Source of the DNA: Nageia nagi
Taxonomy: Eukaryota > Pinophyta
DNA: 64,000 nt
Direction: 5' to 3'
Assembly (NCBI GenBank): GCA_050084985.1
Contig: JBITNC010000001.1
Location: 127,596,001 to 127,660,000 of the forward strand
Every line of letters begins with the position of its first letter. Positions within the stretch are counted from its first letter, which is position 1. The notes under the pieces were generated by a model, which saw only the letters and a program-made list of their open reading frames with translations, made no database searches and had not been told where the DNA came from. This document shows positions 57,760 to 64,000 of the stretch, piece after piece. The position numbers and the translations under genes are program-made.

Positions 57760-59940
57760 CTTCTAATGGAAGGAACATCCTCTGTAAAAAACATTGTTGG
57801 TGATTTTTATTTTTTTATTTATTGTATGTTTTCTTTATTCAAGTTAAAAATTGTCTCTAGTTAGGTATCTTAGTGATCAATTAAAAACATTTCCTGCCCC
57901 AAGCATGTTGCAAGTTTGATATTACAACACATACAGATGGACATGAAACAAGACTCAGCTGCTTCAGATCAACATTGTTACAGAACATGATCCTGTAGTA
58001 TTTGTTGTCATAACTATTTTGCAACTTGTTGATTATACTAGAGACGAGTCAAATCAAAAGGGTAGGAATACTTTTTGGGAAAATGGGAATCATTAAAAGC
58101 CAATTTCAGATCTCATGTTAATCATAGTTGTTTTGATGTGTTTTTTATACGTTTGTAATTTGCAGGAGTGCTAAAGATAACTAATAGCTGCAACATTAAA
58201 GTCAAAACATACTAAAGGAATTCAGTCTATACCTATTCTTTCTAATCATGAAGAATCAGAACATAAAACTAGTAGTTCAATTAAAGTCTTCGTATATTCA
58301 GGTTGTCTCTTGCACGAGGCACTTTATTTTAATGTGGTATAAGATAGATTACCAGTATGATTTTTATCTGCAATGACATTACACATGCCTGATGAAAATG
58401 GATATTTTACCTGTTTGTCTGGTGGTTATTTTAATAGAGAGATTTGGCATAGCATTAATTAATTATACAAATATATATTTGTAAAGGAACTTTTAGCACT
58501 CGTGAAGAAGCATGTCCTAAATAGGTGAACATGGTTATGATTTTGTATTAAAATGAACTAGGATATTCTAATATGAGGTTAGTAGGAAATGAAATAACTG
58601 ATAGGTGCATATAGGGGCAAATTGGTCGAGTATTAAAGTGTTGAAATATTTTATTTTAAAAAAATTATGTGTATATAATTAAAACATTTTCACTAAAAGC
58701 AAATAATGGGGATGTTATATTTGATGTTATTCTTTAACAAAGTAGATTTTATTTTCTGTACTATATCAAATTCTATTGGGAAAATTAAGTGTAAAAATGA
58801 AGTTTGTTGGTTGAAAGTTTTGAAATGTTAGTAAATTATTAATTAAATTAATCTTTAAGTGAATTAAATAAATTTTAAATGTAAGATTTGTAATCTTAGT
58901 AATTCTCTTCGGTTATGAAGATTTAGAAGAAAGAATTTTTTTGATAAATATATAATAAAATTGAGTAAATTAAAAAATAATTTATCATTTATAGCTTCAA
59001 AATTGAAAAGAAAATGTTAACTTCTATCGTTCTCATAAAGTTAGTTTACTCTCAATTGAAGTGAAGTTTTAAGGTAATATATTTTATACAATTAGAAATT
59101 AACAAAGTTAGATCCTCTTGGGTTATTCATACTTGCCCAACAAATTTGTTGAACTCATCATGATATGCATATTAATATAACATGCAAATATCGTAACTCA
59201 AAAATCATGAAGTGATGCTAATATAAAAAATAAAAGGAAATTAATTTACTATAAAAACATCATTAATCTGAAGTTTGAATGTCCATACTATTCACATAAA
59301 TTATCAATTAAAAAAAATTGTGATCACAAATTTAAGAATTAATTCATATGGATTGTATAGAGAAATTGGTAAATGGACAATACCTAAAACACTTTGGGAT
59401 AAGATTAATTTGTAAGCTTTGTGACCTAAATGACATAGAAGATAAGGTTCAATTTCTCTTTTTATTTTGTCTATTCTAGAAAGACATTGGGTAAACCTAT
59501 AAAAATATTTGTAATTATAGCTTTATCTATGAATTTTTAAATCAAAGTAAGCATATTGATTTCATTATAATTTTAATTTTGTTAGAAACAAACATTTAGA
59601 ATACATAATTGGGTTTGAAAGGGACTTATGTTATTAATTATATTATTGAAAATTATATACATGCAAATTTATGTCAATTTTTTTTTTTTAATTAATAAAA
59701 TGTGGGTGTTTGAGCACCCTTTACCTTTACATATCATAGGAGAAGTATGGAGGCATTAACCCATTTAAAACAACAAAACTTGCAAATACATAAGTATATG
59801 GCACCCTAATGTAATTGAAAGTAAGCCATATAATTGGCTAACAACATAAAGATGGGATCTTGTCCCCCCAAAAAACATAATACATAAAGTATCTCAAAAA
59901 TACATTATGGGCCGTCTTCATCATTGGATCCCTCAAGGGA
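57760..59940. other. AT-rich DNA downstream of SEC11
   Basis: No gene or repeat recognised; very AT-rich between 58600 and 59700. Confidence 0.5.
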
Positions 59941-59949
59941 GTCCCATCT

Positions 59950-61060
59950 CCAAAATCTTTTTCTTCATGTTAGTGAATGTCAAGGAAATTAGTTGGATGG
60001 TTCCCAAATGTATCGTGATAGCCTCCTAGATGTTATCTAGCTAGACTTGTAGCTTAATTGCTTTTCAATTGGCTTTGCTTTTGCTTTGCTCTTCTTGCTC
60101 GAGAAGGTCTCCAAAGGGGCTTTCCCCTTCCTACACTTCATGTACGACTCCTTAAAGTCATTCGAGTTGTTGATGATTGTTTCTTTTAAGATGTCTTTGG
60201 TCTTTTGCTTGGAATGACAATCGATGCTTTTTTCTCCAATTCTTTCCCCTTTGGTGTTGAAGCTTTGGGAGTATGAACGTCTCCCTTTTTGTTGCCATTG
60301 TGTTTCTCCACTTTCATTACAAAACAAAGGGGTCCTTGTTATCGAATGTCTCCTTTTTATTTGACCCCTTGTTTTTATCTGAAGTCTCCGTGATTGGACT
60401 CTTGGGTTCTTTCTTCATAGATTTGTCGATCTCAGGAGGGGCCTTCAATCTAGAGTTTGATTCTCCTAGCGTAGAATATGGTATGAATTTTCCAGGGGTT
60501 CAAACCCCATTGATGACCACATTTTTTGCTTGCATATGTCGGTAAAGTAGTGTAAGCAACCCTGTATGCATTGGGGTTGCCAACCTCCCTTGTTATAGGG
60601 ATGTCATTGATTTCTACACAAATTTCAACAAGAAAAATAGGATATTCAAAAGTTGGTGTCCTTGGATGTGGTTAAGAAAAACCACGTGGAAACTTCATAC
60701 TACATCCTGGCTCTCCTCAAGAGTGAAAAACTACATGATAATCAACACAACTTTTCCCCATGGATTTGGGAGAGAGGCTTATTATATGCCATTTGAAAAG
60801 CATACCTAAAGGGAGCTTGGGATGGCCTCCTACCTGTAAAAGAGATCTACTTCGTTCTTCAACGAGTGTTTTGCCCAATTGAGATTTAATCCCTTCATTT
60901 GAAGTTCGGAGACCTCCTCCAAGAGCTTGATTGTTACTCAAAATTTGAGGCTATTGATTGAAGCCTTCCCCTTTTTCCATGACTTAGCCATGGTGGTTGC
61001 TAGATCCAATTTCGTAGGGGGAATTTCTTTAGGAAATCCCAAAACCTACTTTCTCTAAGG
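59950..61060 (-). pseudogene. Family G copy 2 (degraded)
   Basis: Minus strand. Blocks in order: FLKEIPPTKLDLATTMAKSW, then KKGKASINSLKF (about 61030-60930), LLEEVSELQMKGLNLNWAKH (about 60920-60860), FHVVFLNHIQGHQLLNILFF (near 60640), LLTLLYRHMQAKNVVINGV (near 60540), and a lysine-rich end SSKKSKAKAKPIEKQ (60090-60045). These line up with FIERIQG..., [51 protein letters not shown] and FSLFTLKK of copy 1, with the same basic tail. Many stops and frame changes. The same family on both sides of SEC11's end supports a mobile origin. Confidence 0.55.
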
Positions 61061-62320
61061 TAACCTTAACATTTTTCTTAGCCTCCACACTTGCTGGTTT
61101 GATGTGCCATGCAGCCATTAGAAAATAGAAAACAAAACTAGTTGATCCAAAGGTAAGAAAAGAAGTAAAGCAAGGGTGTATGATTTAATGAGCAGTTCAC
61201 GTGGGATTGAAGGCATCTTACTCCTTTCCATAAATTCATAAAAAAACTACACCACCTTTGCACGAGCCAATCCACCATCATGAAAATACATGTACATATA
61301 TGGCTTATGACAAAATATCTCTAGCTAGTGATTTTATAGGCACAATGTTAAATCATCAATGATAGAACATCATCAAGGTTCATTTGAAGCACAAATCTTT
61401 GCTTATAAGTGAATATCAAGACTTCTACAAATTTCATTTGGTGAATTTTGATGGTTTAATATTATCTTAAATCACCATAATTTTATTTAAAATTTTACTT
61501 TTATGGTTCAGTTCACCAAAAATTTAAAATTAATTAAATATTAAAATTTAATTCACCTTCTTTTCAAGACAACTCATTTTTGGATATTATTAGGAGGTAT
61601 GTATGGATCTGTTGTAATACCTTTCTCATTTCATAAAGATCAAGATCAAGTGAATGTTCAATTTCTTTTTGACAAACATCAATCACTTCCAAATTGTTTG
61701 ATGGACCAAGTGATCCACAAATTAGTTGATTCAAACTACTCCGAGGAAGAGAAAATGACCATAATCACGAAAATATTATAATCATATATTTAAAGCGAAA
61801 AATAATCATCAAAATATTATAAATAGATATTAAATACTATAACATTATCTAAATTATAAAAATATATCAAAGCCCTAAATGCTAAAACAAATCTCTAAAA
61901 ATTTGGATCCTTAGACTAACTCTAAAAACCTTAAAATCTAAAATGAATCCCTAAAGCAGAAATTGAATCCATATGATTAACCCTCAAAACCCTAAATGTC
62001 AAACAAGATCCTTTATTCCCATAACCTTTCTACAAACACTACAACTGTCTACGTAGAATCTATAATAAAAAGGTCAAAAGTTAAATTTATTTTAAATACA
62101 TTTCTCTATTTTATTTTTTCAAAATAAGTTGCATCATTGACCTCTTTTATTTTTGTGGAATAACTTAAAATATTTTGTTGTAGGCCCACCTTGTTTATGA
62201 GGATTTGTGCACCTTCCATGCCCGCCTTCATGTAATTTATTTAAACTTTTCAATATTTTTAATTTCAAATTTTTCAATATTGTACTTTGGAAATGAAACC
62301 TGTTGATTGTAGGTGCAATT
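61061..62320. other. AT-rich DNA
   Basis: Only a 60-codon frame at 61599-61781 without motif. Phrases like accctaaa(t/a)... recur near 61870-62000, not as a regular array. Confidence 0.5.
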
Positions 62321-62460
62321 GTTGATTTTACTTGTAGTTGGTTGGCTACACATGCAATTGGTTGGTTGCATCTTCAACCAAAAGGTTGCATCTATAACTA
62401 GTAGGGTGCACCTACAAATGGTTGGTTGTATCTATAATCGATCGATTGCATGGTTGTGTC
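62321..62460. repeat. Imperfect short repeats beside the LTR of element F
   Basis: The motif ggttggttgcatctacaa and variants recur about six times, at spacings of roughly 18-25 bp, directly before the LTR. Confidence 0.5.
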
Positions 62461-62901
62461 TATTAGAATTTGTAATGTAATATTGTTTAATATTTCTCCT
62501 TAATGTAAATTCACTTAATACTTAAAGTATTATTAGATACCTTAAAGTATTAAGGGAATAAAAATAGGAGAAGGATCAAAAATAGGTATGAGTTTAAAAA
62601 TAGGTAAATGATTAAAAATAGAAAAAGGATTAGTTATAGAGTGGGTTTCTTCTTATATAAAGAGAAGAACCCTCCCCTTCTCTAGTTACACAATTGTAAT
62701 GCAAGCTTTGCTATATGTTTAGAGTGTGTGAGAGAGAAGAGATTTTGTAAGAGAGGTCCTTGAGAATAAGATCTTAGTTAGTACGTCTCGTGTTATTTAT
62801 GTGATTGGTTTTAGTTATTATGCTATTGTGTTGATGTTGAAAGTGCCTTTTTGAGATCTTGAAAGATTAGAAGTTAATTCAGAAAGGCTTAATTTCTTCC
62901 A
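62461..62901 (+). repeat. 5' LTR of element F
   Basis: About 441 bp, ends ...tttcttcca. TATA-like cttatataaagag near 62653. Homology to the LTRs of A and B is clear at the start and in the cttatataa/ctataaata region and weak elsewhere. Confidence 0.75.
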
Positions 62902-62918
62902 ATGGTATCAAAGCTTTT
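62902..62918 (+). other. Primer binding site of element F
   Basis: atggtatcaaagctttt, a changed version of TGGTATCAGAGCTT, directly after the LTR. Confidence 0.75.
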
Positions 62919-63383
62919 ATTGGAGGCTCTTCTTCAGCATCTTTGAAGGTCTTTGTCACCTCTTTCTTCATCTACTTTGTTGAGGTAAAAGGGTTTGAAG
63001 TTATAATCTCCTACCTCTTTGTCAAATTTTATTTTTATTACTAACATTTTTGGTTCCATGATGATGAGGTTAAATCTAGCAAAATTTGATTGAAGTAGAT
63101 AAAATATCATTATACTAACATGTTAGTTTAATCTAATGTTATTGCTATGCATTATTTTAGTTTGTTGAGTTGCAATTTTTTAAGTAAAATTACCTAATGT
63201 GTAGCAATAATAAGCAAGTTTTGAGTAAATTTGCGTAAATTTAGCAATAATATGTTATTATAGCTTAATTTTTTCAAATCTTTACTTAGTGTAAAGATAG
63301 TTAAAAATTTTGCAATTTCTTTACTATAATGCTAGTATTGCAATTTTTTTATAATGCTTGAAAAATTGTTGCATGTATGATAA

Positions 63384-63388
63384 TACTA

Positions 63389-63424
<36 letters not shown>

Positions 63425-63426
63425 TA
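63384..63426. repeat. TA microsatellite
   Basis: (TA)n run just before the minisatellite. Similar runs follow it at about 63755-63782 and 63853-63878. Confidence 0.9.
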
Positions 63427-63443
63427 TATATGTATAGTATAAA

Positions 63444-63724
63444 GGCAACCCCAAGGGGGTGCATAGCTCTTGAGGGAGTCTGCAACCCCCGAGGGAGCAT
63501 GCAACTCCTAAGGGGGTGCACATAACCCCAAGGGGATGCATGATTACCTAAGGGGGCATGCACACGCCAAGGGGGTTTGTACACTCCCTTGAGAGCTTGC
63601 AACTCCCAAGGGGGCATGCACAACCCCTAAGGGGATGCACGGTTGCCCAAGGGGGTGCATAGACCCTAATGGGGACATGTAGTCCCCAATGGGGGCACAC
63701 AGTCCCCAAGGAGGTTGCCTCCCC
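63444..63724. repeat. GC-rich minisatellite of self-complementary units of about 20 bp
   Basis: About 14 units of 19-22 bp with consensus close to aagggggtgcatgcaacccc. The unit is nearly its own reverse complement (GGGG, TGCATGCA, CCCC), so each can fold on itself or pair with neighbours. It stands out from the AT-rich surroundings. The proline-rich minus-strand frames over it (63390-63729) are products of the repeat, not genes. Confidence 0.9.
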
Positions 63725-64000
63725 TCCATCTTGTTTTTTAAAAAAATTAATTTAATATATATATATATATATATATATATTATTTATTATTTTATATTTT
63801 ATTATTATTAAATTTTTTTTATATTTATATTATTTAAATTTTTTTTTATATGAGGTTTTTTTATATATATATATATATCATTTTTTTTAAAGGAGAGAAT
63901 CTGTTTTAAGGAGGGGTATTATTTTTTTAAATAGATTTTTTTTAAGGATGATTTTTTTTTTCTTTTTTTTAACTCCTTGGAAGAATTTTATTTTAGAAAG

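Larger units (their letters stand above)
62461..64000 (+). mobile_element. Ty1/copia element F, 5' end only (runs off the window)
   Basis: LTR at 62461-62901 followed by primer site and leader. The LTR start TATTAGAATTTGTAATG matches TGTTAGAATTTGTAATG of A and B with G changed to A at the second base. The first leader bases (ggaggctcttcttcagcatc, then ttgaggtaaaa) also match. A related but more distant copy of the same group; its gag-pol would lie beyond 64000. Confidence 0.8.

Noticed and set aside
57649-57864. 71-codon frame after SEC11
   Set aside because: Lies in the 3' untranslated region, hydrophobic by T-richness, no motif.
63444-63724. Regular repeats considered as a CRISPR array
   Set aside because: Units are adjacent without unique spacers, imperfect, and in a plant genome.
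63390-63729. Proline/glycine-rich minus-strand frames (77 and 61 codons)
   Set aside because: They only translate the 20-bp minisatellite.

Overview
The window looks like nuclear DNA of a seed plant with a large, repeat-filled genome, most likely a gymnosperm and probably a conifer. That is an inference from three things: an 8-exon host gene with one intron of about 17 kb, dense old LTR and hAT elements, and PLS-type PPR fragments. The base composition is AT-rich. There are no bacterial operons, CRISPR arrays or recognisable tRNA/rRNA genes. One host protein gene is intact: SEC11, the catalytic subunit of the ER signal peptidase complex. It lies on the + strand from 27163 to 57473, and its eight exons join in frame into a 180-residue protein with conserved splice sites.

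Left part (1-6311): AT-rich DNA with a decayed pentatricopeptide-repeat (PPR) pseudogene at about 2985-3600. From 6317 to 24747 there is a nested pair of Ty1/copia elements of one family. Element A (+ strand) has 477-bp LTRs and a perfect CAAAC target duplication. Element B (- strand, 15119-24689, 479-bp LTRs) is inserted inside A's 3' LTR. Both carry a broken gag-pol, a tRNA-Met-type primer site, a polypurine tract, and an array of hairpin-forming tandem repeats after pol (9 units in A, 12 in B). Both also have a long leader between primer site and gag that holds host gene pieces: a PPR fragment in each, plus the first exon of EMC7 (ER membrane protein complex subunit 7) in A.

Middle and right part (27-57.5 kb): SEC11, whose introns are full of mobile DNA. 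Introns 1 and 4 each hold a remnant of the zinc-binding tail of a non-LTR reverse transcriptase. Introns 1 and 3 hold tandem duplications. Intron 4 (17.2 kb) holds a decayed minus-strand copia element (C). C is interrupted by a 467-bp MITE with a GC-alternating core and by a 668-bp solo LTR with a CTTTT duplication. Intron 4 also holds two hAT transposase pseudogenes (D and E; E has terminal inverted repeats and an 8-bp duplication) and a further LTR-like start. Intron 5 holds an unrecognised lysine-rich protein family (here called family G) and a LINE ORF1 fragment.

Downstream (57.5-64 kb): AT-rich DNA, a second, degraded family G copy on the minus strand (about 59950-61060), and the 5' LTR and leader of another copia element (F) that runs off the window end. 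F's leader holds a minisatellite of about 20-bp self-complementary units at roughly the same place where A and B hold captured host sequence.

SEC11 is the only gene here expected to work. Everything else is mobile or derived from mobile elements and looks inactive as protein, although LTR promoters or hairpin transcripts could still produce RNA. Similarity statements are by eye; no database search was possible.
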